Below are positions 1 to 8,951 of a stretch of DNA of 64,000 nt, piece after piece. The position numbers and the translations under genes are program-made. Source of the stretch: Bradyrhizobium centrolobii. GTDB taxonomy: Bacteria > Pseudomonadota > Alphaproteobacteria > Rhizobiales > Xanthobacteraceae. Position 1 is the stretch's first letter. Each line of letters begins with the position of its first letter. The notes beneath the pieces are model-generated. The model was not told the origin of the DNA. It did not search any database and saw nothing but the letters and a program-made list of their open reading frames with translations. The stretch covers positions 32,064 through 96,063 of the forward strand of contig NZ_LUUB01000114.1 in the NCBI RefSeq assembly GCF_001641635.1. The letters are read 5' to 3'.

Positions 1-312
1 GAAAGCGAGCATCAACCTCCGCGCCCCACGCGGCGCAAGCGCTTGCGCCCGCGAGTGGGCGCGGTTGGTGTCAAAAGTTCATTCATCGGACCGACACTTC
101 TCGTCGCGTTCCCACGCGGCGTACTTCCGCGCCGTCCAGTCGCGCTCTTCTCGCCACTCCTCCAAGTCGGCTTCCGTCCGCTTGGACGAGAATAACACCC
201 ACTCAGCCAAGAGCGCGGTACGCACGCGCTCGAATGTCGCCGCGGTACCGCAGGCGCATTCGCCGGGACTGATCCAGATAGAAGCCGCAGCACTTCCCTC
301 GCTGGCCGGGCA
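1..312. other. Leading stretch without a confident gene
   Basis: No complete gene is convincing here. On the minus strand a frame is open from about 314 down to a TGA at 79-81. Its translation has plausible protein character: an SPGECACGT motif followed by a charged region rich in Glu, Arg and Trp. It has no ATG and only an internal GTG, so it may be the tail of a degraded gene. The overlapping ORFs in other frames have Arg/Ser-rich shadow composition. Confidence 0.25.
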
Positions 313-558
313 TTAGCGGGCTTCTGATTGGATAGCGATCAGCCTGAAGGCGAGGACGGGTTCTTTGCAGAGCCTAACAACCATCGCATTCGCTAGTTTG
401 GACACCGCGCCCGTTTTCGTTGAGCTACAGTGCAGCGTGGCGAAGTGACCATTTTCGGTGATGGGAAAAACCAAAGATGTTTTCCTTCTACACCGCCGTT
501 GACCGAGATCGCCTTGTTTGCGGCCTTTCCCTAGGTGGTTTTCGTCGCTCACCGTCAT
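313..558 (-). CDS. Hypothetical protein, 81 aa
   Basis: A short ORF starting MTVSDENHLGKG, with a basic N-terminal third and no signal peptide or membrane segment. I do not recognise a family. The start is an ATG about 8 nt after a weak GGAT element. Its composition is acceptable for a real gene, but nothing in the context supports a function. It could equally be a chance frame. Confidence 0.33.
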   Translation of the reverse strand: MTVSDENHLGKGRKQGDLGQRRCRRKTSLVFPITENGHFATLHCSSTKTGAVSKLANAMVVRLCKEPVLAFRLIAIQSEAR

Positions 559-700
559 ATTGCATCCTGTATCCTGCTGTCGTTGTGATCGAAGTCTTCG
601 TGAGCTAGATGGCTAGGGCTAAAGATCGATGGCACCATGCCCTGCCCGGAACCAGCGGGTTTGACGGTGCGTTATAGCGTTGGCGTATAAGGGGCTTGTC

Positions 701-898
701 ATGGACAGGCAGGGGACAGCGTTGGCTTTATTTGCCGTTGCTCTTGCCGTCGCGATTGTGGTCGCGGCCGTCACGACGCTGGAGCGCGTCAACACGCGCC
801 AGGCCGCGAACGACGCGCCGCCCGGCACGACCGGCCTCGCTCGGCCGCACCCGCCGCTTGATCGTGCACCGGGCGAGCCGATCCAGAAAGAGCGTTAA
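701..898 (+). CDS. Small single-pass membrane protein, 65 aa
   Basis: The protein starts MDRQGTALALFAVALAVAI. One hydrophobic helix (about residues 7-27) is followed by a polar, Pro-rich tail ending in PIQKER. I chose the ATG at 701 because an AAGGGG Shine-Dalgarno element lies about 6 nt upstream; the in-frame TTG at 680 has none. The topology suggests an N-terminal anchor or uncleaved signal with a periplasmic or cytoplasmic tail. The family is not recognised and the gene stands alone. Confidence 0.5.
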   Translation: MDRQGTALALFAVALAVAIVVAAVTTLERVNTRQAANDAPPGTTGLARPHPPLDRAPGEPIQKER

Positions 899-1171
899 CC
901 CATCGCGTGGATGAATCGTAGAGCGCGCAAGCATTGCGCCTCTCGACGAAAGGTGCGACGTGAATGCCACCGCCACGCGCTCGCCCTGTGGGTTCACATG
1001 CCATGAGCGAAAGCATCTCATCGGTATTGTTCGATGCGCACCGCGCAAGAAGGCAATGCCCTAGCATCAGCGTCATCTCGCGCCCAGCGCCGGGGTTTTT
1101 TGCGCTGTTGGCATTCTGCCCCTTCATTTCTTTGTCGCCCCGCTTGGGTCAGGCCACCGAGGGGACGCGGG

Positions 1172-1333
1172 TTAGATGTCGGTACCTTTGTTTAGGTCAC
1201 CACGCTCTTCTGCGCCCTGCAATTCCCTCTGCGCTTGGTTCCAGAACTCATCTTCGCGTCCTTCGGGTTTGCCCGCCTGCTCCCACAGTTCGAACGCGCG
1301 TTTCCGTATCTGCTCTTCTGTCGGGTGAGCCAT
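1172..1333 (-). CDS. DUF2934 domain protein
   Basis: A 53-residue acidic protein starting MAHPTEEQIRKRAFELWEQ and continuing with AGKPEGREDEFWNQAQREL. This is the DUF2934 pattern (R-A-x-E-L-W-E-x-x-G-x-P-x-G-x-x-x-x-F-W-x-x-A). The start is the ATG at 1333, with GGGAG 8 nt upstream. A longer in-frame start would add an Arg-rich N-terminus absent from the family. These short proteins are common in Rhizobiales and their function is unknown. It is predicted to be soluble and cytoplasmic. Confidence 0.8.
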   Translation of the reverse strand: MAHPTEEQIRKRAFELWEQAGKPEGREDEFWNQAQRELQGAEERGDLNKGTDI

Positions 1334-1808
1334 GATGAATTCTCCCAGAGCGCAGGTCCCGCCTTGGGGAGGACAGAGGGGGCGGGACCGTCGGCCCAAT
1401 TTTAGTGTTGTGGCCCAAAGAGCCAATTCAGGCTCAAGTGAGTTGTTCCTTGTTTTCAGCTATGCTGCCCGATGCTCATCCGCCCACGCATCATGATCTC
1501 TCGCACATCATCCGACAACTGCCGTGGCAGCGCCTTCGCTTCATCCCTTGGCGTGCACATCCCGACATCTCGCGCCTCGTCTGTAACGAGAACCAGACAA
1601 CATCCTTTTCTTCGTATGCGGGTCGGCTCTGGCGCGTATTCAGCGGACTATTGGTCGGGACCAAGCAGCGGGTGTTCGCTCTTTAGTTCTACCAAGTAGT
1701 AGCAACCTCTTTTCTGAGTGTGACCCACTCAGATATTGCGCGCTATCCGCCCGAGGACGACTGGTGGTCCGATTCCAACATTCCCATCGCTTCATGGGTC
1801 CTAGAGCT
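1334..1808. other. Intergenic stretch, one weak mini-ORF
   Basis: No confident gene. A minus-strand mini-ORF at 1456-1560 (34 aa, starting MCTPRDEAKALPRQLSDDV) has plausible composition, and its frame extends upstream into a sensible-looking VLVTDEARDVG. There is no ribosome binding site at the ATG. It may be the tail of a degraded gene. Confidence 0.25.
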
Positions 1809-3248
1809 TTAAGCCGTCGCTATACCGGCAAACAGGTTCTTCTTGATGATCGCGTGGATGCCCCAATTGCCATCGACCACCTGCGTGACGCCGAAGTCGA
1901 CTCCGATGGACATGAGCGAAATCGCCTCGTCCTCGGTCAGTCCCTTGCTGGTCATCAGGAAGCTACGCATTTTGCGAAACGCATCCCTTAGCGCGAGATC
2001 GATCGAGGATTTCTTGTAGATGTCCTGTTGCGCCGTAGGGCCGAGCTCCTCGAGATAATTGGGGAAGCTGAATCCGTGCAGAACCCATTCGTCCAGCGTC
2101 TCAAGCAGCGGGTAATTCAGCCCGGCGAGCGAGCCGCTCAGTGAATTCTGCTTGTGCAGGATAAGCTGGAAGGTCCCGGTCAGCGACATTTCGATGGCGG
2201 TGCCGCACAATTCAGAATCGCCTTGCGCGGCGTGCGAGTCGCCGACTGAGAACAGGCCGCCTGACACTGCGACCGGATAGTACAGGGTCGCGCCCTTGCC
2301 AATACGCCAATTATCGATGTTGCCGCCGAAATAGCTCGGCGGAATAGAATCGACAATGTCGGCTTCTTTTGGCGCCAGGCCCATGACTCCGAAATGCGGT
2401 CGGATCGGGATGCGGACGTTTTTGAGGATGTTGTGGTTCTCCTGCACGATCGAATGGTCGACTGGCACGCCGGGATAGTCGATGATCTTGTGCACGACAC
2501 CATACGGATCGGTCTGAGGCACCCAGCGGAAGTTATAGACCGCGCGCGCCCAGTTTTGCTGCCCGCTGGTGTCGATTTCGTAGATCGTGCACACCTCGCG
2601 CGGCCTCGGTTCAGTGAGCAGATCATTGTAATGGAAGCCCCACCAAGCCGCCGCGTTGCTGCCGAATGACTTGCCCGGGTACGCCGGATTGGCGCAAGGC
2701 CGGGGCTTTACATCCATGATGCGGACTTCAATGATATCGCCCGGCTCGGCGCCGCGAACAAAAACTGGACCGGTCAAGATGTGCACGCCGAAGCCTTCGC
2801 CTGCGCCGCGTCCGAGCTGCTTACCGTCGATCGGGCCGGCGCCACGGCGATTGACGCCTTTCTTATCCTTGGTCCAAAGATAAATGCTCTCAATACCCGG
2901 ATCGCCTTTGACCATACGTTCGACGTCGTCGCCGGCGTGGTGCGTCACGGCCTCGATGGTGATGTAATCGCCCGAATCCAGTTCGAGCTGAGGCTTTAGT
3001 AGCTTGCTGAAATAGCCCCAATGCACCGTGTCCGAGTTGGCCGGCAAGTAGTGGTAGGTCGGCTGGCCGGGCTTAGTTTGCGCCGATGCTGGAGCGGCCA
3101 GCGTGCCGCTCGCAGCCCACGCGGCCGCGCCACCGCCCGCGACGAATGCGCTCTTAACGAATGCGCGCCGCTCTTGGTCGAGGTCCTCAAGGAGTTTCTG
3201 TCGATGCAACTCAAATTGCGGGCACGCTTGGTCATCGCCTGCGCACAT
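1809..3248 (-). CDS. Tat-exported acetamidase/formamidase family protein
   Basis: A 479-residue protein of the FmdA/AmdA family, zinc-dependent amidases that hydrolyse formamide or acetamide to ammonia and the acid. The N-terminus has a twin-arginine signal (RRAFVKSAF at about 27-35, then a hydrophobic stretch ending in ASAQ near 57), so this member is probably periplasmic. Most family members are cytoplasmic. Family-typical blocks include the HHAGDD motif, the GTGPV-like ILTGPVFV block, PHFGVMG and GDSHAAQGD. The ATG at 3248 has GGAG 8 nt upstream. It is monocistronic as far as I can see. The exact amide substrate cannot be read from sequence. Confidence 0.87.
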   Translation of the reverse strand: MCAGDDQACPQFELHRQKLLEDLDQERRAFVKSAFVAGGGAAAWAASGTLAAPASAQTKPGQPTYHYLPANSDTVHWGYFSKLLKPQLELDSGDYITIEAVTHHAGDDVERMVKGDPGIESIYLWTKDKKGVNRRGAGPIDGKQLGRGAGEGFGVHILTGPVFVRGAEPGDIIEVRIMDVKPRPCANPAYPGKSFGSNAAAWWGFHYNDLLTEPRPREVCTIYEIDTSGQQNWARAVYNFRWVPQTDPYGVVHKIIDYPGVPVDHSIVQENHNILKNVRIPIRPHFGVMGLAPKEADIVDSIPPSYFGGNIDNWRIGKGATLYYPVAVSGGLFSVGDSHAAQGDSELCGTAIEMSLTGTFQLILHKQNSLSGSLAGLNYPLLETLDEWVLHGFSFPNYLEELGPTAQQDIYKKSSIDLALRDAFRKMRSFLMTSKGLTEDEAISLMSIGVDFGVTQVVDGNWGIHAIIKKNLFAGIATA

Positions 3249-3670
3249 GATAGTAACTCCACTCTGACGAATGAGCCGGGCAGGAGGTGGCTCGATAACC
3301 CGCAGGGAATTACGCCAGCGTCACAAGCCAAATTAGCCTCACTTGGCCCACTTGCGGAATCCAACGCTCAAACTTGCTTCACCGCAAGCAATGTAATCCG
3401 GCAGTCACACTGTCCAAACGCCGCATGGACTGCGGTCCACGGGGGCGATCGTCACGTGGCGCGCTTAATGGCAGCGGCTGGCGCTCGGCTGCGTTTGCCA
3501 CCCAGTCGAGGCGATGCGCCGCCTTCGCAACGGTCATTCGCGTCGAAAGGATCGAGGTTCCTGAAACCGCACAAGCGGATATCGGCAATATCAACTTGCA
3601 GCGGCAGGAGTCCTGAGGGGTGAAATCACGAGACAAGATCGCTTCCTCTTCTCCTGGGCTCTCTGCTGCG
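3249..3670. other. Intergenic stretch, no gene seen
   Basis: About 420 nt between two minus-strand genes. ORFs in both directions are short and lack ribosome binding sites or family resemblance. It presumably carries the promoter of the acetamidase gene, but I see no clear -35/-10 pair. Confidence 0.4.
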
Positions 3671-4069
3671 CTAATTCAGTTTTCCCTTTTTGGCATCGGG
3701 CGATCGATGCGTGGCCTTTGCCGAGTTGCGCGCCTCCATCCGGTCAGCCAGCATCCGAAGCTCATCCGCAAGAACGGTCCCTTTCGGAACCGGATAATCA
3801 TGGGAAATGCGATCATTCATATAGACGCGGAAAACCATTTCTTCCGCAGTCTCAACGATCTGCACTCGTTCAATGCCGGGAAGGGCCATGCTGTCTGCGG
3901 CCGGACTTCCAATCGCCTCCTCTAACGAGGTCCTCAACGCACCGATAAGGTCTGCCGTCTCTATTGCGCTTAGAGCGATTTCGTGTTCACCGCGCTCATC
4001 GGTGAACCCAATAATTACCCTTCCATCCCGTGAATCCGTATAGGTTAGTTTCATAGTCTTGGCGCTCAT
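3671..4069 (-). CDS. Hypothetical protein, 132 aa
   Basis: A soluble, acidic protein starting MSAKTMKLTYTDSRDGRVI. The first half looks like beta-strands (RVIIGFTDERGEHEIALSA). A helical middle (IETADLIGALRTSLEEAIG) and a VFRVYMNDRISHDYPVP segment follow, with a basic C-terminal tail. The start is the ATG at 4069; the in-frame ATG at 4054 is an alternative. I do not recognise the family. The amino-acid composition is typical of a real gene. Confidence 0.62.
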   Translation of the reverse strand: MSAKTMKLTYTDSRDGRVIIGFTDERGEHEIALSAIETADLIGALRTSLEEAIGSPAADSMALPGIERVQIVETAEEMVFRVYMNDRISHDYPVPKGTVLADELRMLADRMEARNSAKATHRSPDAKKGKLN

Positions 4070-4395
4070 TAGGGCCACAACCTTACTACGATACATGCTT
4101 CTGCCAATAACGCGCGAAGTCCGCGGGCTTCCCGCTCTTCAGTCCGTCCGCGATCGAGTCGGCGCTACCGGTTGTCTTCCGATGCCGCCGCGGCTGTCCA
4201 CACGTCGGCTTTCGGACACCAAGCGCAAATATTATGCTCAATCTGCGACTTGCTGGTTTTGGACCCGCATATATCGTACCGCTGGACGGGTCCGCTGCGG
4301 CGCTGACGGCGGCCGCTGCGGAATTGTCCGCCGCCGCGGGTGTCGGCGCCGCAGCCACCGGCGACGGTTAAAGGCAGGATGCACCGATCTGTGGC
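4070..4395. other. Intergenic stretch, no gene seen
   Basis: Several short frames overlap here on both strands, including an Ala-rich minus-strand frame at 4086-4358. None has a ribosome binding site or a recognisable family. I see no repeats or operators. Confidence 0.35.
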
Positions 4396-4593
4396 TCAGC
4401 CGGATTTGGTCCGCGCGCTAATTTCTTTGACCCTCGTCAACGTTCTTTCGAATTCCGATCGGAGATGCTGCTCGTGCGCAGCGTGTGTTGGTTCCGTCAG
4501 AAATGCGACCTTCACGAGAAAGCGGTTCAATAGTGACGAAATTTGAAGATTGTCCGAGTATCGCGAACGCAGTGCTGTGAGTTGCCGACGCAT
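4396..4593 (-). CDS. Hypothetical helical protein
   Basis: A 65-residue frame beginning MRRQLTALRSRYSDNLQISS and ending ISARTKSG. It is rich in Leu, Arg and Glu and probably all-helical. The frame is open upstream to 4764, but that extension is Arg-rich and shadow-like; the part from QPDHETLDLIE (about 4625) onward may belong to the protein. No clear Shine-Dalgarno element marks any start, so the 5' end is uncertain. No family is recognised. Confidence 0.38.
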   Translation of the reverse strand: MRRQLTALRSRYSDNLQISSLLNRFLVKVAFLTEPTHAAHEQHLRSEFERTLTRVKEISARTKSG

Positions 4594-5018
4594 CTCGATG
4601 AGATCGAGAGTTTCGTGGTCCGGCTGCTCTTTCAAATGAAGCTCGCGCAGTGGCCTACAATCAAACGAAGCCGCCACGTCGAATATGATGGCGCGACGGC
4701 TTCGCCTTGGGACGGACCGGACGAGGGCAATGTCCGGTGTGCGGAGCCTAGCTCTCCGGGGCACTGTCGCAATCGAGTTCTGTAATTAAGCTTGATGTGG
4801 CCACCGCAGGTTAATTCTGGAACCGTGATTTTCGGTCACTCGTCTAGGCTGGTCGTGGCCGCGGGCCATCGTACGGTTGCTCCGGCGAGCCAAGGCCAGA
4901 ACCCGGAGCGACGATCGGAAGTCCGTTGGACGAATGCCCCGCGCCTGCGTTCCTTTGAGCTTGTTGGGCTGTGGGTGATCCGGCGGGTTCGCTGGAGGCA
5001 TTGCCCATCGTAGCCGCG

Positions 5019-5094
5019 TTTGGGGTTGGTCGCGTTGCGCCTCGTCAGGCTTATGACCTGAAGGTCATAGGTTCAAATCCTATCCCCGCAACCA
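5019..5094 (+). tRNA. tRNA-like element: intact 3' half (anticodon TAT), degenerate 5' half
   Basis: The 3' half is a clean tRNA. It has an anticodon stem TCAGG/CCTGA (5045-5049 and 5057-5061) with loop CTTATGA (anticodon TAT). A 5-nt variable loop and a perfect T arm ATAGG-TTCAAAT-CCTAT (5067-5083) follow, then acceptor strand CCCCGCA, discriminator A and encoded CCA. It resembles initiator tRNA-Met but with a changed anticodon and a compensated T stem. The 5' half (5019-5043) pairs poorly: the acceptor is partial and there is no good D arm. It is therefore a tRNA relic, a divergent accessory tRNA, or a tRNA half left by an integration event. Confidence 0.45.
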
Positions 5095-7067
5095 TCGATA
5101 CCGACGCTCCCGTAGCGGCCGCTGCGGGAGTTTCGTCTCAGACAACAGCGGCGCGAGGTTGGCTTTCCCGTTGAGTTGCACAGCAATGTGGTTCGGATCT
5201 CTATCTTCGCATGTGGTCATCGTACCTAGATCATCGGCTGCCAGCTTCACTCTAAGGCCAGCGGTACGAAACTCTTTGTCACGAATGCGCTCCGCTAGAT
5301 CAGCGATGATTTTTTCGCACAGTGAATTGGCGCCCGCAACCGTCAATCCCTTTTGATCTATGGACAGCGAAACGGGACCTAGTGGCTCTAGCCCAAGCAG
5401 TGTGAATAGCGGCCTAGCAGTGACGAGCAGTCTCGGTCCAGATTGGACAGTCGGATCGCCCTCAAGCGAGACATTGAACGGATAGGGGAACATCAGCGCG
5501 ACGGACTTGGCAACAGCATCTCTTTGGAGTTCTGCCGGCTCAGCCGGCGGAGCAGGGACCGTAAGTCGACCGTCGTGAATCGTGCCGTTTACCCTGACGC
5601 CAAATGATATTGGTACGATGGTTTTGGATTGAGAATTGAGACCGAGCCGCCTTAACAGCAACGAGTATTCACCCGTTGTCTCACAAGGGCGAAGGCTTGC
5701 AGCACATGGAGAAAAGGCGAACCGGACACCGACCACACCGGGAGACTGCTGATCCGCGAAACAGAAATCGATGCTTCCTGCCGCCGCGTCAAGTTTTTCG
5801 GAGGGCGAGAAGCTTGAGAAGTCTGTAGCTTTCAAAAGTAGTCCGGCGGATATCGCTTGCATAAACTCCTTTAAGCTACCGGCCAGCGCGAAGTTGTTTT
5901 CTATGATCAGCGATTGATCTGCCGCGACCAACTTTTCACTAAGCGAGCGCCACGATTGGGCTGTTGCCTGGAGTTTGGCAAAAGAAGCAGCTGGCAGAAG
6001 CCCCTTCAGCCGTTCCTTGTTGGCTTCATAGGAGAGAAGCGCTGCGTCGACCTGCGCGTGAATTCGATCCGAAACATCTTTCCGCGCGTCCTCGACTGCC
6101 GCGTCGACGTTTTTGAGTTCCTTCTCGAATAATTCCTGATGTGCAATCAGTTTGGCTAACAGATCAGGGCGAGCTACGAAGTTTATTGCGGCCGGATTGA
6201 TTGCGGCTGGGTCGGTTGCGGTCGGGGCCTTCGACTGTAGAAGAGGCGCAACATCACTTTGCCATTCTCGAAGAAACTCGTCGGCACCTCGAACATGTCG
6301 GCGCAAGTCAGCCGACGCCTTTTCCATGAAAAAGGCGAATGCGCGTTGCTTTTCCAGCTGCACCCCAATGAGATCAATCGCAGCCAACAAGGCAGCTCCA
6401 CAGTCGGGATACCTTGCTCCCCTCTTGCAGGCCTCGCGCAGATTGCTTTGTTGGCTCAGCAGCCATGAGATGGTAGGGCGAAACGTGTCCGAAGCGATCG
6501 CAACGGAAACAGCATCTAAGTCCACGCGCAGTGTGCATTCGCTTTGCTCGCACGATTTGGGGTCAGGTTTGGATGAAAATGCGTATCTTAGAAGAGCGGC
6601 GTCTGCTGGAAGGCCCTGGCAATTTTCGGCGCTGGGATCGTCGATGCGTTTTGGTCTCAGGCAGGCAGCAGTCAGATCAACCGGCTTGCTCTGACTGACC
6701 ACACGCCCAAGCCGTGTTTCGGCATCTTTGCAAAGCAATTCTGCTTCGTGCGGTACAGCAATCCGGAGTTCACGATCGACAGCGACAGTGTCAGCTAGCT
6801 CAACGCCCTTCACCAAAGAGCTAGCGACTCCACGGATTGCGCGTCGCGCACCATTCGTCAGCACAGATGCAGATTCAATCGACGTCAACGCATTACATAA
6901 CTGTGACAATTCAAATATCGTAGGATCGAGATCGGAGACAAACTCATCCGCATCTCTAGGGTCACCTGGCAGCGGTGAAGTCGCTCCGAAAGTGGCCGGG
7001 CGGCGGCGGGATCGAGATATGCTGTAATAGATAGAAGTGCCAATAATCCAACGACTATTCGAACCAT
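5080..7067 (-). pseudogene. Large secreted protein gene, frameshifted near its signal peptide
   Basis: The long frame encodes about 660 residues with repeated Asp/Glu/Arg helical stretches in the middle and a beta-rich C-terminal third with paired Cys. I do not recognise the family. A good signal peptide (MVRIVVGLLALLSITAYLD, then PAAARP) begins at 7067 but lies in a different frame; it joins the long frame near 6995-7010 in a CGGCGG repeat. One frameshift therefore separates export signal and body, either mutation or sequencing error. At the 3' end the frame reads through the 5107-5130 terminator into the tRNA-like element, so the last 20 or so residues are probably not native. The gene may have been truncated at that junction. 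Confidence 0.55.
5107..5134 (+). terminator. Hairpin terminator after the tRNA-like element
   Basis: The sequence at 5107-5130 is a near-perfect palindrome: CTCCCGTAGC, loop GGCC, GCTGCGGGAG, with one G-U pair. TTTC follows. Its position 12 nt after the encoded CCA fits termination of a tRNA transcript. It is palindromic, so it could also terminate minus-strand transcription. Confidence 0.6.
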
Positions 7068-7130
7068 GTTCGACGCTCGGGTTTGTCGACCTAATAATGA
7101 TATTTTGCGATAGCAATCGATAAAATGCAA

Positions 7131-8063
7131 TCAGGGGTTCAGGTCACGTAGATCTGTGCGAGAGAATTTCAGCGATCGCTTCGATCAGCCTTCGTTCGAG
7201 AACGTTGCCAATGCGAATCGACGCAGGAGCTGGCTTCGATGTCACTCCGCGGCTAGTCCCGCCGAAAAAGTTGAACCTGAAGGCTCGAGTTGCAAAGCTT
7301 GATGAGAGCCTTGGTGCCTATCCGAAGTGTAAACCTAGGACTAGGACCCGAGCAGGCCTTGGCCCAACTGTGGCTGGCATCACTGCTGGACTAGCTGTCG
7401 AGGGAGAGCACTTATAAATTGGCGCCCTGGTCGATGATTGCGGAGGCAGCGTCCGGCCGACAGGAGCCAGCGCCGTGCGGTCTCGTCGCTCTACACTACT
7501 CCGGCACATCAACGCTGACGATTTCCGGCCTGTTATGGCTTAGCCAGTCACCGCACGCGGCCAAGCGAACGAACAGAGGCGTCGAAGGGTCAACCAGTGC
7601 GAGGAATTCGCCATAGCAGTCCCTGATTGGAGGCCTCATGGTTTCCAGCGGACCGCTGGCGAGGGATATCCGTCAATCTCACTTCGGGACGCGGGGCGGG
7701 CGCATCCTTGTGCCGCCCCCGGATCAGGCCGCCGATTAACGGGGGCCTCCTTCCGTATCCGGCCGTAGCTCAAATGGTGGGTTTTGGTCTACGAAGGTCA
7801 AAAATGCTTTATCTTTCAAAGGAGGTTGACTGACACTCTCTCCGCCGCTGCACCATTCTCCATTATATCCGATCGTTCGAACCGACAGCAAATCGATGAG
7901 TAGCGCGGCGACGGCTGTTGCGTCTGGTTCTGTGATGGGTCACTACGCAAACCGTAGGTTCTAAGCGTGGGTCGGAAGATGGGTGGCGCGTTGATTTGCC
8001 TCAAGCCAAACTCGGCGGCACTGGGCATAGTTGCTATCTCACACCAACGCCGGAGAAGCATCC
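7131..8063. other. Long intergenic stretch, no confident gene
   Basis: More than 900 nt with only short, unconvincing frames on both strands. An AAAGGAGGTTGACTGA sequence at 7817-7832 contains a strong Shine-Dalgarno-like element but no gene follows it. A GGCCGTAGCTCAAATGGT string near 7761 recalls a tRNA D arm, but no complete tRNA can be folded. Probably decayed DNA. Confidence 0.4.
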
Positions 8064-8204
8064 ATGCGACGCCGAACATTTGCTGCCGCGCTACTGTTTG
8101 CCACCTCGAGCTATCCCGCGTTCGCTCAATCGCCAGCTGATCACGAGGCCCATCATCCAGGACAGGACCAAGTGCCGCGGCGGCATCCCGGCCCTCGAAT
8201 CTGA
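8064..8204 (+). CDS. Small secreted His-rich protein, 46 aa
   Basis: The protein starts MRRRTFAAALLFATSSYPAF and has a clear signal peptide cleaved after AFA (about residue 21). The mature part begins QSPADHEAHHPGQDQ. GGAGAAG lies 6 nt before the ATG at 8064. The start of the mature region resembles that of the Spy-like protein at 8952 (SQGDHEAHHPDQ), so the two are probably paralogues and this one is shortened. After the TGA an adjacent frame continues with an acidic, sensible-looking tail (VAVLDNVPLDLDESDLQLV), so a frameshift could have shortened the gene. A periplasmic metal-binding role is an inference. Confidence 0.48.
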   Translation: MRRRTFAAALLFATSSYPAFAQSPADHEAHHPGQDQVPRRHPGPRI

Positions 8205-8461
8205 CCAGGCCCCTGTGGCCGTGCTGGATAATGTGCCGCTGGACCTTGACGAGTCCGACCTGCAGCTCGTGTAGCGCGGCTCGATAAGTCTTACCGCTTT
8301 CGCGATGTGCGGTTCGCTTTTTGGACGATTTCGATATTTGCTGACATCTGATGGCGCATGCTTGGAAGATAGCTCGCGCGGGACCTCGTGTCAGTCGGGC
8401 CGATATCCCCAGATGACGTACGCCGATCAGCCAGGCCGTCGCACGATGACGACGCTGAAGC

Positions 8462-8710
8462 TTATTGCTGCTTGTCGCCCATGTGGTGAGGTTCAGCCTT
8501 CGGTCCACCCGAGTAGTGATGACCTCCCGACTTGCCCTTAGTCGAAACCCCAACCGTCTCCTTCTTGCCCATATGGTGAGGGACCTCGGTCTTCGGTCCA
8601 CCGGAGTAGTGATGGCCGTTCTTTTCGGTGTCGGAGCTGGTCTGCGCAAGTGCGGGCAACGCGATGAGCGACAGCGCGGCAGCAGCGGCAAGAATTTTGC
8701 GGGTTGTCAT
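8462..8710 (-). CDS. Secreted protein with two His-rich repeats, 82 aa
   Basis: The signal peptide MTTRKILAAAAALSLIALPA ends at an ALAQ site. The mature part contains two near-identical units, each of the form GHHYSGGPK-x-E-x-PHHMG, joined by a KKETVGVSTKGKSG linker. The paired HH and HHM clusters suggest periplasmic binding of copper or another metal. GGAGAA lies 6 nt before the ATG at 8710. A near-consensus FixK/FNR box (8759-8772) lies about 49 nt upstream. The DUF or family name is not recognised. The larger frame on the same strand, 7816-8691, is a shadow. Confidence 0.75.
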   Translation of the reverse strand: MTTRKILAAAAALSLIALPALAQTSSDTEKNGHHYSGGPKTEVPHHMGKKETVGVSTKGKSGGHHYSGGPKAEPHHMGDKQQ

Positions 8711-8758
8711 ATTGCTTCTCCGTTGTGACACGTGAGCGGGTTGCGACCTTGCGTCGAT

Positions 8759-8772
8759 TTGATCTGGATCAG
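8759..8772. promoter_or_regulatory. Near-consensus FixK/FNR box
   Basis: TTGATCTGGATCAG matches the TTGAT-N4-ATCAA palindrome except for the last base. It is placed 49 nt upstream of the minus-strand His-rich gene that starts at 8710. Confidence 0.55.
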
Positions 8773-8876
8773 GCACGTACCCCGACAGAGTCCGTTCTCG
8801 CTGTGAAAAATTCCACATCCTGAAGGTGCCGGAGACCATAGGAATAGCAATTTAGTCGGCTTCGTTTCTTCTAGGA

Positions 8877-8890
8877 TTGACTTGCATCAA
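8877..8890. promoter_or_regulatory. FixK/FNR box
   Basis: TTGACTTGCATCAA is an exact TTGA-N6-TCAA palindrome. It lies 62 nt upstream of the Spy-like gene start at 8952, in the intergenic gap shared with the divergent gene at 8710. Confidence 0.7.
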
Positions 8891-8951
8891 TCGATGGGCG
8901 GCGGAAATCGGCACTCATAGCAACCAATCAATTGATCAGCGGGAGAAGGCC

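Noticed and set aside
7755..7815. GGCCGTAGCTCAAATGGT string resembling a tRNA 5' end
   Set aside because: No anticodon arm, T arm or acceptor partner could be found downstream.
7816..8691. 291-aa minus-strand ORF
   Set aside because: Its first third is an Arg-rich out-of-frame reading of the His-rich gene at 8462-8710 on the same strand, and the rest has no ribosome binding site or family resemblance. The signal-peptide genes at 8064 and 8462 explain the region better.
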